Positions 33,618 to 42,635 of a stretch of DNA of 64,000 nt are shown here, piece by piece. Both the position numbers and the translations under genes were made by a program. How positions within the stretch are numbered: position 1 is the first letter of the stretch; each line of letters begins with the position of its first letter. The notes beneath the pieces were generated by a model. That model was given only the letters and a program-made list of their open reading frames with translations. It made no database searches and was not told the DNA's origin. Origin of the DNA: Arthrobacter sp. B6 (lineage in GTDB: Bacteria > Actinomycetota > Actinomycetes > Actinomycetales > Micrococcaceae); contig NZ_KV467169.1 of NCBI RefSeq assembly GCF_001663775.1, forward strand, positions 286,713 through 350,712. The letters run 5' to 3'.

Positions 33618-34952
33618 ATGAAGAACACTACTGCTGCATCACGGCTGGCCAGGGCGCTTTGCATCGTGCTGGGGACCGGGGAGATCCCGCTCCGGCTGCG
33701 GGCCTGGGACGGATCCGAGGCGGGGCCGCCGGACGCGCCCGTGCTGGAGTTCCGTAACCGTCGTGCCCTCCGGCGGATCCTGTGGTCACCGGGCCAGCTT
33801 GGCTTGAGCCGGGCTTACGTTGCCGGTGACATCGATTCGCCAGGTGACATCTTCGCGGCTTTCACGGCCCTCAGCTCCGCGGGAAAGTTCGCCGAGCCCG
33901 GCCCGTTCAAGCCTCCCAGCCTCGCTGAAGTCTGGACTTTACTGAAGACCGCCGTCAGGTTGGGGGCCCTGGGGCTTAATCCCGCGCCTCCGCCGGAGGA
34001 GGCGCGCGTCCACCGGGCTGGGCGCACGCACTCCAAGCGCCGGGACGCCGCCGCGATCTCGCACCACTACGACGTCGGCAACGACTTCTACTCACTGGTG
34101 CTCGGGCCATCGCTGGTGTACTCCTGTGCAGTCTGGGACAGCAGCCTTGGATCGGATCCCGCAGGCGACGGTCCCGGGAACGGTGGACCCGACAGCCTGG
34201 TGGCCGGGCTCGACGCCGCCCAGGAAGCCAAGCTGGACCTGGTCTGCCGCAAGCTCGGGCTGAAACCGGGCATGAGGGTGCTGGACGTCGGCTGCGGCTG
34301 GGGCAGTTTCGCCCTCCACGCCGCTGACCGTTATGGCGTCAGCGTCGTCGGGGTGACGCTGTCCACTGAACAGGCGGTCCTGGCGCGCAAGCGGGCCGCC
34401 GACGCCGGCCTGACGGAGAGAATCGATATCAGGGTCCAGGATTACCGCGACGTGGACGACGGTCCCTTCGATGCGATCAGTTCGATCGGTATGTCCGAGC
34501 ACGTGGGCCGTGACCAGACGCCCGGTTACGTTTCCCGGCTGTACAGCCTGCTTCGGCCCGGCGGCCGGCTGCTGAACCACGCGATCTCATGGAATGCCGG
34601 GCCTACCAGCCCGGACCCGGACTCCTTCATCCCCCGCTACGTTTTCCCCGACGGCGAAATGATCAGCCTGGGCGAGATGGTCAGTGCCCTGGAGGCCGGC
34701 GGCCTGGAAATCCTCGACGTCGAAGCCCTGCGCCGGCACTACGCGCTGACCCTGCGTGCGTGGGTGCGGCGGCTGGAAGCCAACTGGGATGAGGCCGTCA
34801 GTCTGACGAGCCTGGGGCGGGCGCGGGTGTGGCGGCTGTACATGGCCTCCAGTGCCCTCGGCTTCGAGGCCGGAATTACCGGAGTGAACCAGGTCCTGGT
34901 GCAGCGCCCGGGCGGCGCGGAGCCACCGCTGCGCCGGTCCGATTGGACCTGA
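33618..34952 (+). CDS. Cyclopropane-fatty-acyl-phospholipid synthase family methyltransferase, second copy
   Basis: ATG 33618 follows GAGAGG and gives 444 residues. The protein has the CFA-type core: ISHHYDVGNDFYSLVLGPSLVYSCAVW, the SAM loop VLDVGCGWGSFALHAADRYG, and the SIGMSEHVG segment. It is distinct from the copy at 11939-13309 and is not accompanied by DUF1365 or FAD genes. It probably methylates or cyclopropanates membrane lipids. Transcription diverges from the monooxygenase gene. Confidence 0.9.
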   Translation: MKNTTAASRLARALCIVLGTGEIPLRLRAWDGSEAGPPDAPVLEFRNRRALRRILWSPGQLGLSRAYVAGDIDSPGDIFAAFTALSSAGKFAEPGPFKPPSLAEVWTLLKTAVRLGALGLNPAPPPEEARVHRAGRTHSKRRDAAAISHHYDVGNDFYSLVLGPSLVYSCAVWDSSLGSDPAGDGPGNGGPDSLVAGLDAAQEAKLDLVCRKLGLKPGMRVLDVGCGWGSFALHAADRYGVSVVGVTLSTEQAVLARKRAADAGLTERIDIRVQDYRDVDDGPFDAISSIGMSEHVGRDQTPGYVSRLYSLLRPGGRLLNHAISWNAGPTSPDPDSFIPRYVFPDGEMISLGEMVSALEAGGLEILDVEALRRHYALTLRAWVRRLEANWDEAVSLTSLGRARVWRLYMASSALGFEAGITGVNQVLVQRPGGAEPPLRRSDWT

Positions 34953-34991
34953 TGAACGGCCCCGTGCGAAATGCCGCCTCCGGCGGGAACC

Positions 34992-35021
34992 AAGAAAGCC
35001 ACCCGGAGGGGTGGCTTTCTT
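34992..35021. terminator. Bidirectional terminator between the methyltransferase and tRNA-Ala
   Basis: AAGAAAGCCACCC (34992-35004) pairs with GGGTGGCTTTCTT (35009-35021). It can end both the plus-strand methyltransferase transcript and the minus-strand tRNA transcript. Confidence 0.75.
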
Positions 35022-35026
35022 GTGTT

Positions 35027-35102
35027 TGGTGGAGCTGAGGGGACTCGAACCCCTGACCCCCTGCATGCCATGCAGGTGCGCTACCAGCTGCGCCACAGCC
35101 CC
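35027..35102 (-). tRNA. tRNA-Ala (anticodon GGC), first copy, CCA encoded
   Basis: The acceptor stem GGGGCTG/CAGCTCC, D-arm, anticodon loop ATGGCAT (anticodon GGC) and T-loop TTCGAGT fold as a standard tRNA-Ala. The 3' CCA is encoded at 35029-35027. Its mature body is identical to the second copy. Confidence 0.95.
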
Positions 35103-35260
35103 AAACTTCTGTTTCTTTGAACTTTCGCTCGCGGAAGCAACCTGATCAGCTTAATGCAGAATCGCCGTGGACGCCAATCGGACGCGGCGTTTCGGCGCAA
35201 CACGGCTGAAGCAGTTTCGCGGCCGGCTGGAGGGACGCATTCCTTCTGGGGCAACAAAAA

Positions 35261-35290
35261 ATCCGCCGGAATCTATTGATTCCGGCGGAT
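35261..35290 (-). terminator. Rho-independent terminator after the second tRNA-Ala
   Basis: ATCCGCCGGAATC (35261-35273) and GATTCCGGCGGAT (35278-35290) form a perfect 13-bp stem, followed on the minus strand by a run of six T. Confidence 0.88.
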
Positions 35291-35297
35291 CGTCCGG

Positions 35298-35370
35298 TGG
35301 AGCTGAGGGGACTCGAACCCCTGACCCCCTGCATGCCATGCAGGTGCGCTACCAGCTGCGCCACAGCCCC
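35298..35370 (-). tRNA. tRNA-Ala (anticodon GGC), second copy
   Basis: The 73-nt body is identical to the copy at 35030-35102, with anticodon GGC. After the discriminator base the genome reads CCG, so here the CCA end is not fully encoded and must be repaired or added. Confidence 0.95.
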
Positions 35371-35413
35371 AGATCTCTCTGTTGTCCCCGCGTTTCCCCG
35401 AAGCAACTCAAAT

Positions 35414-35443
35414 ATCTTAGAACAGCATTTCCGAAAATTCCAA
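35414..35443 (-). promoter_or_regulatory. Promoter of the second tRNA-Ala
   Basis: On the minus strand TTGGAA (35443-35438) and TAAGAT (35419-35414) are separated by 18 bases and lie about 44 bases before the tRNA 5' end, a reasonable sigma-70-type promoter. Confidence 0.55.
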
Positions 35444-35496
35444 ATCGGGCATATTCGGCCGTCCGGTACCTGCACGGGCCGTTCTGCGCTGCGTTC

Positions 35497-35898
35497 CTAC
35501 TCCGCCTCTGATGCAGCGGGAGTTTTGGCGGACGCGTCGTCGCCCAGTTGCAGGTCAACCACCGGGCAGTCCTTCCACAGCCGCTCCAAAGCGTAGAAGA
35601 CGCGGTCTTCCTCGTGCTGGACGTGGATGACGATGTCGGAGTAGTCCAGCAGGACCCAGCGGCCGCCGGAACGGCCTTCACGGCGGACGGGGCGGAGGTC
35701 CTGCTTGGACAGTTCCTCTTCAATGCCGTCAACGATGGCGTTGACCTGGCGTTCGCTCGGTGCTGAGGCGATGAGGAAGACGTCGGCCAGCGCCAGGCGC
35801 TCACTGACATCGAGTGCCACGATGTCCTGGGCGATCTTGTCCGCGGCAGCCTTGGCTGCGTGGCGGGCTGTGGCGATGGATGTATTCGATGCAGTCAC
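35497..35898 (-). CDS. rsfS: Ribosomal silencing factor RsfS
   Basis: GTG 35898 follows AAGGAG and gives 133 residues. The protein contains LADVFLIASAPSERQVNAIVDGIEE and WVLLDYSDIVIHVQHEEDRVFYALERLW, the RsfS/Iojap core. RsfS binds ribosomal protein L14 and blocks subunit joining when nutrients are short. It follows nadD and one unknown gene, the usual actinobacterial neighbourhood. Confidence 0.95.
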   Translation of the reverse strand: MTASNTSIATARHAAKAAADKIAQDIVALDVSERLALADVFLIASAPSERQVNAIVDGIEEELSKQDLRPVRREGRSGGRWVLLDYSDIVIHVQHEEDRVFYALERLWKDCPVVDLQLGDDASAKTPAASEAE

Positions 35899-35946
35899 GT
35901 GACTCCTTGTTGTTTTCAAAAACTATGGTTGATGGCCGCAGCCAGG

Positions 35947-37140
35947 TCAGCGTGTAATGCCGCTGATAATAAGCATGACCCCGGAAACCAGGGCGACGAT
36001 CCCGAAGGCCAGGACGCAGAACTGGATGACGCGCATCCTCTTGGCACGGCCGAGCCCTGCTGTTGCAGCGTCAAGCGGCTCCAGCCCGTAGGCGGAACTT
36101 GCCGGGATACGGGGCAGGTCGTCAAAAAGATCCTCCGACGGCTCCGCGGCTTCAACCGGGCTGAACACCACAGGTTTTGGCCGTGAGGCGGCCTTCGCAG
36201 CGGCCTCTGCGCGTGCAATGACGCGTGAACGGCCGCTTGCCACGTGCTCATCTCCGGCGCCGGCTGTACCCGGAGCGTCAGCCGGGCGGCGGCCCTTGCC
36301 TGGTGATGGCGTGACTCTGGGCCCCGGGTTGGTGGCCACCGGCACGTGGGAGGTCGCCGGCGGTTTCATGACGGGCCGGTCAACGCCCGGAACCTGCACG
36401 AACTCCAACGGAGTGACCATGGCGAGGTTGCTGGCGGTCGAAGGCGCGGGACGAGGCGTAGCTGGCGAAGCCTGCGGCGCGGCCTGTTCGGCCAGTTTCT
36501 GCTTGGCCATGGCACGGCGGTTGAGCACCGCCGCACGCTCGGCCAGCGCAATCTGCTCGGCGAGGATTTCCGGATCCACAGCCTCCGGGTCCAGCGAGGC
36601 GATGTGTTCCATCTTGGCCAGTTGGTTCTTGGCCTGTTCGGCGATCAGCGATCTTGCGGCCAATGCCTGTTCAACGCTCATGCCGTCCGGGATGCGTGGG
36701 CCGGCAGGTGCTGCGGAGGCCGTCCGGGGCGCGGCAGGCTTCGGCGCAGCGGGATCCGGCTCATGGGCGGCCTGCGGCGTCCGCGCTGGAGGCCGTCCGT
36801 TTCCGTCGGCAGGCGCCGGGGCGGCAACCACCGGGTTCGCGGAGGTAACGGCCTGTTCCTTGAGCTGCTGGAGCCGCAACTGCCGGCGGGTGGGTGGTCC
36901 CCCGGCCGCCAGCTGGCCCTCTTTCTCTTCGAGTTCCTTGATGGTTCGCAGGGCAGCCCTGTCCCTGGCCCGGATCTGCGACGAGCGCTGGGCGTGGGCC
37001 TGCTCAGCGGCGGGGTTTGCCGGAGATTGTTTAGAGGCAGGCGAAACCGGGCCCGGACCCGCGGATCCGTTGACCTGCTTCTCATCTCTGGCACGCCGAA
37101 GTTCGCGGCGGCTGCGGACGGGGGGCTGTTCCTGACTCAT
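35947..37140 (-). CDS. C-terminally membrane-anchored hypothetical protein between nadD and rsfS
   Basis: ATG 37140, seven bases after the nadD stop, gives 397 residues. The first ~330 residues are mostly low-complexity Ala/Pro/Arg/Gln with charged coiled-coil-like helices (e.g. ARDRAALRTIKELEEKEGQL). The only hydrophobic helix is at the C terminus (VIQFCVLAFGIVALVSGVML), so the protein is probably tail-anchored with a large cytosolic part. I recognise no family. Its conserved placement between nadD and rsfS makes a housekeeping role plausible but unproven. Confidence 0.75.
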   Translation of the reverse strand: MSQEQPPVRSRRELRRARDEKQVNGSAGPGPVSPASKQSPANPAAEQAHAQRSSQIRARDRAALRTIKELEEKEGQLAAGGPPTRRQLRLQQLKEQAVTSANPVVAAPAPADGNGRPPARTPQAAHEPDPAAPKPAAPRTASAAPAGPRIPDGMSVEQALAARSLIAEQAKNQLAKMEHIASLDPEAVDPEILAEQIALAERAAVLNRRAMAKQKLAEQAAPQASPATPRPAPSTASNLAMVTPLEFVQVPGVDRPVMKPPATSHVPVATNPGPRVTPSPGKGRRPADAPGTAGAGDEHVASGRSRVIARAEAAAKAASRPKPVVFSPVEAAEPSEDLFDDLPRIPASSAYGLEPLDAATAGLGRAKRMRVIQFCVLAFGIVALVSGVMLIISGITR

Positions 37141-37147
37141 TGAGAAC

Positions 37148-37765
37148 TCATTCAGTACTGGCTGGTTCGTCTGTTTCGGTAGTTCGTACACCCTTGCCGG
37201 AGGCACCTTCGGCATACAGACCATATTTGGCGATGTATTGCACCACGCCATCCGGCACGAGGTACCAGACGGGGTTGTGCTCGGCCACCCTGGCCCGGCA
37301 GTCCGTGGAGGAGATGGCCATGGCCGGGACCTCCAGCAGGCTGACGTCCTTCCGCCCCATGCCGTCCAGCACGTGACCCGGCCTGGTCACACCGACAAAA
37401 TGCGCCAGCGACCAGAGTTCGTCGATGTCTTTCCATGACAGGATCTGCGCCAGCGCGTCGGCGCCGGTAATGAAGAACAGGTCGGCGTCCGGACGCTGGG
37501 TCCGAAGATCACGCAAGGTATCAATGGTATACGTTGGACCGGGACGGTCCACATCCACCCGGCTGACGGTAAAACGCGGGTTGGATGCTGTGGCGATCAC
37601 CGTCATCAGGTAGCGGTGCTCGGGCAGGCTGACCTGTTTGTGCGTTTTCTGCCACGGCTGGCCGGTGGGGACAAACACCACTTCGTCCAGGCCGAACTTT
37701 GCGGCTACTTCGCTGGCTGCAACCAAGTGGCCGTGATGGATGGGATCAAACGTCCCGCCCATCAC
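37148..37765 (-). CDS. nadD: Nicotinate-nucleotide adenylyltransferase
   Basis: NadD adenylates nicotinate mononucleotide in NAD synthesis. The frame gives 205 residues from GTG 37765 (or ATG 37762). It shows the nucleotidyltransferase motifs GGTFDPIHHGHL and ISSTDCR. The start is at the edge of the fold: related proteins usually have a few residues (RLRLGV) before this point, and such residues are encoded upstream but without a canonical start. The true start may therefore be unusual. Confidence 0.93.
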   Translation of the reverse strand: MMGGTFDPIHHGHLVAASEVAAKFGLDEVVFVPTGQPWQKTHKQVSLPEHRYLMTVIATASNPRFTVSRVDVDRPGPTYTIDTLRDLRTQRPDADLFFITGADALAQILSWKDIDELWSLAHFVGVTRPGHVLDGMGRKDVSLLEVPAMAISSTDCRARVAEHNPVWYLVPDGVVQYIAKYGLYAEGASGKGVRTTETDEPASTE

Positions 37766-37817
37766 GCCCAGCCGCAGCCGTCCTTCGGCACCCTGATGGT
37801 GCAGAACGCGTGAAATG

Positions 37818-38048
37818 TTAGTGGCCCTGGCCGTGGTCGTGCTTGTTCGGGTGCTGGCGGTGCGGATCTGCGTGCTCTTCCGTGGCCGTGTGGCGGTTGC
37901 CGAGGTTGGAGTAGGACAGCGTGACGAACATCATCACCAGCAGGATGGCGAAAATGGCCACCCCGAAGACCCACGGCTCAGCCCACAGCGGGGCGAGTTC
38001 GTGTTCTTCGCCTTCGGCGATGGTCGTGGCTATCTGCTGGAGCAGCAT
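37818..38048 (-). CDS. Small membrane protein
   Basis: The 76-residue protein has one membrane helix (WVFGVAIFAILLVMMFVTL) flanked by an acidic N-terminal segment and a His/Asp-rich C terminus ending HDHGQGH. The His-rich tail might bind metal, but this is speculative. It lies between proA and nadD on the same strand. Function unknown. Confidence 0.7.
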   Translation of the reverse strand: MLLQQIATTIAEGEEHELAPLWAEPWVFGVAIFAILLVMMFVTLSYSNLGNRHTATEEHADPHRQHPNKHDHGQGH

Positions 38049-38125
38049 GTTCTCCCCTAGGGTTCAAAGGATGTGGCAGCGGATATCCCCGCCGTTCCGG
38101 ACTTTAGGTCTATGTTACCGCGTTG

Positions 38126-39499
38126 CTACCCGCGGACTTGGCCCTCGCCTTGCACGATCCACTTGGTGGTAGTGAGTTCGGTCAGCCCCATCGGGCCCCG
38201 GGCGTGCAGCTTCTGCGTGGAGATACCCACTTCGGCGCCGAGGCCCAGTTCTCCGCCGTCAGTGAAGCGGGTGGAGGCGTTGACGATGACCGCTGCGGAA
38301 TCAACCTCGGCAATGAAGCGCTCGGCATTTGCGAGATTGTTCGTGAGGATGGCTTCGGTGTGGCCGGTGGACCAGGTGCGGATGTGCTTGACGGCGTCAT
38401 CGAGGCTGTCCACCATGGCAACCGCGAGGTCCAGGTCCATGTACTCCGTTCCCCAGTCCTCGTCCGTTGCCGGTTCAGACGCGATGGAGGAAGGCAGGGC
38501 TGCACGGCTGCGCTCGTCCGTGTGCAGGGTGACGCCGGCCTCGCGCAGGGCGGCGGCAACGGCGGGCAGGACGGTGGATCCTGTATGGACCAGGAGTGTC
38601 TCCACGGTGTTGCAGACACTGGGACGCTGGGTCTTGGCGTTCAGCAGGATCTCCACTGCCATGTCTTCGCTTGCGGATTCGTCGATGAAGATATGGACGT
38701 TGCCTTCGCCGGTCTCGATGACAGGCACGGCCGAGTTGGTGACCACGGTCTGGATGAGTTCCCGGCCGCCGCGGGGAATCAGGACATCTACCTTGCCGCG
38801 GGCACGCATCAGGGCGTTGGCGCCTTCGCGGCCGTACTGGTCCACTGTCTGCACCGCGTCCGAGGGAAGCCCGACGGAGTCCAGGGCCTCGCGGAGCACG
38901 TGGACGAGGGCCTCGTTGGTGGCTGCCGCCGCAGTTCCGCCGCGGAGGATCACGGCGTTGCCGCTCTTGAGGGCAAGGCCGGCGATGTCCACCGTGACGT
39001 TGGGCCGGGCCTCGTAGATGGCTGCCACCACGCCCATGGGGACATTGACCTGGCGCAGGCGCAGCCCGTTGGGAAGGGTCTGCCCGCGGACCACGTTTCC
39101 GACCGGATCGGGCAGGTTGGCGAGGTTCTCCAGTGCAGCCACAAGGCCGGCGATGCGCGTTTCGGTCAGGGTGAGGCGGTCCAGCATGGCTGCCGAGGTC
39201 CCGTTGGCCTTCCCGGTGGCAACGTCCGTCGCGTTGGCGGCGAGGATAAGGTTTTTGCGCTCCAGGAGCGCGGCGCCAATAGCCCGCAGGCCACGGTCCT
39301 TCCACGCACGGTTGGCCCGCGCCATCCGCCGTGCGGCCTGGCGTGAGCGGTCCGCGATGGCATGGACGGCCGCTTCGACGTCCTCTACGGACAGCGGCAC
39401 GGCAGCTGAATGCGGCAGGTTGCCGTCCTCCGGAGCAGCGGGGGCAGCAGGGTTGGCCCCGGATGTCGCAGCGGTGTTGTGAATCAGTGCCTCAGTCAT
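38126..39499 (-). CDS. proA: Gamma-glutamyl phosphate reductase
   Basis: ProA reduces gamma-glutamyl phosphate to the semialdehyde in proline synthesis. The 457-residue protein has the aldehyde-dehydrogenase-like core with MGVVAAIYEARPNVTVDIAGLALKSGNA, and the catalytic cysteine in QRPSVCNTVETLLVH. The first ~40 residues are extra low-complexity compared with the family. It follows proB by 25 bases. Confidence 0.96.
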   Translation of the reverse strand: MTEALIHNTAATSGANPAAPAAPEDGNLPHSAAVPLSVEDVEAAVHAIADRSRQAARRMARANRAWKDRGLRAIGAALLERKNLILAANATDVATGKANGTSAAMLDRLTLTETRIAGLVAALENLANLPDPVGNVVRGQTLPNGLRLRQVNVPMGVVAAIYEARPNVTVDIAGLALKSGNAVILRGGTAAAATNEALVHVLREALDSVGLPSDAVQTVDQYGREGANALMRARGKVDVLIPRGGRELIQTVVTNSAVPVIETGEGNVHIFIDESASEDMAVEILLNAKTQRPSVCNTVETLLVHTGSTVLPAVAAALREAGVTLHTDERSRAALPSSIASEPATDEDWGTEYMDLDLAVAMVDSLDDAVKHIRTWSTGHTEAILTNNLANAERFIAEVDSAAVIVNASTRFTDGGELGLGAEVGISTQKLHARGPMGLTELTTTKWIVQGEGQVRG

Positions 39500-39524
39500 G
39501 ATCCAAGTTTAGGCGAGGTTAGGC

Positions 39525-40676
39525 TCAGACCAGCACCAGGTCATCAACATGAACAACTTCACGGTCATAGCCGCGGCCCAGGGCCTTGCCCAGTTCCTTG
39601 GTGGAACGGCCAAGCATCTGCGGCAGTTCGGCGGCTGAGTAATTAACCAGCCCCCGGGCAATGACGGTGCCGTCGGAACTGACCATTTCGACGGCGTCGC
39701 CCGCTTCGAAATCGCCGTCGACGCCGGAAATCCCGGCGGGGAGCAGCGACGTGCGGCGGTGCCGGACCGCCTTCACGGCGCCGTCGTCGAGGATGAGCCG
39801 GCCATGGACCGATGCAAGGTGGGCCAGCCACAGGAGACGGACGGGCTTGCGGGCACCGTTCACCCTGAACCACGTGCCCACATCTTCCCCGGCGAGGGCG
39901 GCGGCGGCATTGGCCGTGGACGTGACCAGTGCGTGGATGCCGGATCCGGCGGCGATGGTCGCCGCTTCCACCTTGGTGGCCATGCCGCCGGTGCCAACAC
40001 CGGCTTTGCCTGCCTTGCCGATGGTCACGCCGTCCAGGTCGCGCGGACCTTCCACCAGGGGAATCCGTTTTGCACCGTGCGACGGCGGGCCGTCATAGAG
40101 CGAGTCGACGTCAGAGAGCAGCACGAGCGCGTCGGCCCGGACCAGGTGCGCTACGAGCGCGGCGAGGCGGTCATTGTCGCCGAAGCGGATTTCGTGGGTG
40201 GCGACAGTATCGTTTTCGTTGACCACCGGCACCACGCCGAGGTTGAGGAGCCTGTCCAGGGCGCGGTAGGCGTTGGTGTGCTGGCTGCGGCGCATCAGGT
40301 CATCGGCGGTAAGCAGGACCTGGCTGACCGTGACCCCGTGAGCGCCGAAGGCCTGGGTATAGCGCGCCATGAGCAGGCCCTGGCCGACGCTCGCCGCTGC
40401 CTGCTGCGTGGCCAGGTCACGCGGCCGCTTGGCGAGCCCCAGCGGGGCGAGGCCGGCGGCGATGGCGCCGGAGGACACCAGGATAATCTCGGTGCCGGAA
40501 TTCCGTTTGGCGGCCAGTGCGTCGGCAAGGGCGGTCAGCGACTCCTCGGAGATGCCGCCCTTGATGCTGGTCAGCGACGACGAGCCGACTTTGACAACGA
40601 TCCGGCGGGCGCCCGAAAGCACGCTCCTGTCCGCGATGTCCCGGGCGGGCACCACGGTTGCCGCGCTACTGGTCAT
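39525..40676 (-). CDS. proB: Glutamate 5-kinase
   Basis: ATG 40676 gives 383 residues and overlaps the obgE stop by 11 bases. The kinase domain shows RRIVVKVGSSSLT, VSSGAIAAG, VPVVNENDTVA and GTGGMATKVEAA. A C-terminal PUA domain (~residues 285-383) is present, as in most bacterial ProB. It makes gamma-glutamyl phosphate for proline synthesis and is normally inhibited by proline. Confidence 0.96.
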   Translation of the reverse strand: MTSSAATVVPARDIADRSVLSGARRIVVKVGSSSLTSIKGGISEESLTALADALAAKRNSGTEIILVSSGAIAAGLAPLGLAKRPRDLATQQAAASVGQGLLMARYTQAFGAHGVTVSQVLLTADDLMRRSQHTNAYRALDRLLNLGVVPVVNENDTVATHEIRFGDNDRLAALVAHLVRADALVLLSDVDSLYDGPPSHGAKRIPLVEGPRDLDGVTIGKAGKAGVGTGGMATKVEAATIAAGSGIHALVTSTANAAAALAGEDVGTWFRVNGARKPVRLLWLAHLASVHGRLILDDGAVKAVRHRRTSLLPAGISGVDGDFEAGDAVEMVSSDGTVIARGLVNYSAAELPQMLGRSTKELGKALGRGYDREVVHVDDLVLV

Positions 40677-42255
40677 CGTCTGCGCCCAGTCCACTCTCCT
40701 TGAGCGGCTTCGCAACACGGCGGCTGCTGACGGATTCGGTCCAGATCCCGGCCTTGCGCTCGGCTTCGAGCTCCGCACGGGCGGCCGCCTTGGCGTCCTT
40801 GCGGTCCTGCTGCTCGTCGCGCTTCTGGCCGCGGGTGGGGCGGTCGCCGATGTCTGCGAAGCGGACATCCGTACCGCGGGGCGAAGCGAGCAGCTCAGCG
40901 CCGGCCATCATAGTGGGCTCCCAGTCGAAGACAACGCCGTCTTCCTCGCCGATCACCACGGTGTCCCCGGGCTTGGCGCCCTGTTTGAACAGTTCGGTTT
41001 CGACGCCGAGCTTGGCCAGGCGGTCCGCGAGGTAGCCGATGGCTTCCTCGTTGGTGAAGTCGGTCTGCTTGACCCAGCGCACCGGCTTGTCGCCAAGGAC
41101 GCGGAACAGCGGCTCGAGGTTCTTTTCTTCACGGCGGATCTTGAAGCCGGACTCGTTGACGGCCCGGGGCTTGAGCACAACCGGCTGGACCTTCGGAGGG
41201 GCAGCAGCAAGGGTGTCGCGGGCAGCCTTGACGATTTCCGCCATGGCGAAGCCCAACTGGCGGAGGCCTTCGTGGCTGGTGGCGGAGATTTCGAAGACCC
41301 GGTAGCCGCGGGACTCAAGTTCCGGCCGGACAAATTCAGCCATGTCCTTGCCGTCGGGGAGGTCCACCTTGTTCAGTGCTACCAGGCGGGGCCGGTGGTT
41401 CAGCGGAACCACTTCACCGTCCTGGCCGGCGTAGCTCATGTCGACGGCGTACTTCTCGAGTTCCGCCTCGATGACGGCGAGGTCGGACAGGGGGTCGCGG
41501 TCCGATTCCAGGGTTCCGCAGTCCAGGACATGCACCAGCGCGGCGCAGCGCTCCACGTGACGGAGGAAGTGGTGGCCCAGGCCCTTGCCCTCGCTGGCCC
41601 CTTCAATCAGGCCGGGGACGTCGGCAATGGTGAAGCGGACATCGCCGGCCTGGACGACTCCGAGATTAGGGATCAGGGTGGTGAAGGGGTAATCGGCAAT
41701 TTTGGGCCGCGCGGCCGACATGGCAGCGATCAGGCTCGACTTGCCGGCGGACGGGAAGCCGACCAGGGCGATGTCGGCTATGGACTTCAGTTCCAGCACA
41801 ACGTCGCTGGACTCACCCTCGATGCCAAGCAGCGCGAAGCCGGGTGCACGGCGCTTCTGCGAGGACAGCGCCGCGTTGCCCAGGCCACCCTGTCCGCCTG
41901 CGGCCGCGACGTATTCGGTGCCCTCGCCGACGAGGTCCGCCAGGACCGTACCGTCTTTGGACTTGACCACGGTACCGTCCGGGACGGGGAGGATGAGGGT
42001 TTCACCGTTTTTGCCGCCGCGCCAGTCCCCCATGCCGGGTCCGCCGTTGGTGGCGTGCCGGTGCGGGGCGTGGTGGTAGTCCAGCAGGGTGGTGGTCTGG
42101 TGGTCAACGCGGAGGATGACGTCGCCGCCGTCGCCGCCGTTGCCGCCGTCGGGACCGCCCAGGGGCTTGAACTTCTCACGGTGGACGGAGACACAGCCGT
42201 GGCCGCCGGTACCGCCGGATACGTGCAGTACTACCCGGTCTACAAAGCTCGCCAC
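40666..42255 (-). CDS. obgE: Obg-family GTPase
   Basis: GTG 42255 follows GAGGAG and gives 529 residues. The glycine-rich Obg fold is at the N terminus (SGGTGGHGCVSVHREKF). The G domain has G1 GFPSAGKSSLI, G3 DVPG and G4 NKVD, and a C-terminal OCT domain follows (NEEAIGYLADRLAKLGVE). An additional charged tail follows, as in other actinobacteria. Obg is an essential GTPase in late ribosome assembly. It precedes proB and follows rpmA. Confidence 0.96.
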   Translation of the reverse strand: MASFVDRVVLHVSGGTGGHGCVSVHREKFKPLGGPDGGNGGDGGDVILRVDHQTTTLLDYHHAPHRHATNGGPGMGDWRGGKNGETLILPVPDGTVVKSKDGTVLADLVGEGTEYVAAAGGQGGLGNAALSSQKRRAPGFALLGIEGESSDVVLELKSIADIALVGFPSAGKSSLIAAMSAARPKIADYPFTTLIPNLGVVQAGDVRFTIADVPGLIEGASEGKGLGHHFLRHVERCAALVHVLDCGTLESDRDPLSDLAVIEAELEKYAVDMSYAGQDGEVVPLNHRPRLVALNKVDLPDGKDMAEFVRPELESRGYRVFEISATSHEGLRQLGFAMAEIVKAARDTLAAAPPKVQPVVLKPRAVNESGFKIRREEKNLEPLFRVLGDKPVRWVKQTDFTNEEAIGYLADRLAKLGVETELFKQGAKPGDTVVIGEEDGVVFDWEPTMMAGAELLASPRGTDVRFADIGDRPTRGQKRDEQQDRKDAKAAARAELEAERKAGIWTESVSSRRVAKPLKESGLGADDDQ

Positions 42256-42326
42256 GTGGATCTCCTCAGTGCTGTTTCCTGGACGCCGCAAGGCGCCAAG
42301 ACGATTGTAATGCGGTTAAAAGAACA

Positions 42327-42354
42327 GTGGAGCGGACCATATGGCCCGCTCCAC
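42327..42354 (-). terminator. Terminator after rpmA
   Basis: GTGGAGCGG (42327-42335) pairs with CCGCTCCAC (42346-42354), followed on the minus strand by a T-rich tract TGTTCTTTT. It separates the rplU-rpmA unit from obgE. Confidence 0.75.
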
Positions 42355-42371
42355 CGCTTCAGAACTATTAG

Positions 42372-42635
42372 TTACTCTGCAGCTGCAGCAGCAACGATGT
42401 TGACCACGCGGCGACCGCGGCGGGTGCCGAATTCAACGGCGCCGGGGGTCAGTGCGAACAGGGTGTCGTCGCCGCCACGGCCTACGCCTGCGCCCGGGTG
42501 GAAGTGGGTGCCGCGCTGGCGGACGATGATTTCGCCTGCCGAAACTACCTGGCCGCCGAAGCGCTTGACGCCGAGGTACTGGGCGTTGGAGTCACGACCG
42601 TTGCGAGTGGAGCTCGCGCCTTTTTTATGTGCCAT
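42372..42635 (-). CDS. rpmA: 50S ribosomal protein L27
   Basis: The 87-residue protein begins MAHKKGASSTRNGRDSNAQY and continues GVKRFGGQVVSAGEIIVRQRGTHFHPG, the L27 signature. L27 sits near the peptidyl-transferase centre. It follows rplU by 60 bases. Confidence 0.97.
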   Translation of the reverse strand: MAHKKGASSTRNGRDSNAQYLGVKRFGGQVVSAGEIIVRQRGTHFHPGAGVGRGGDDTLFALTPGAVEFGTRRGRRVVNIVAAAAAE

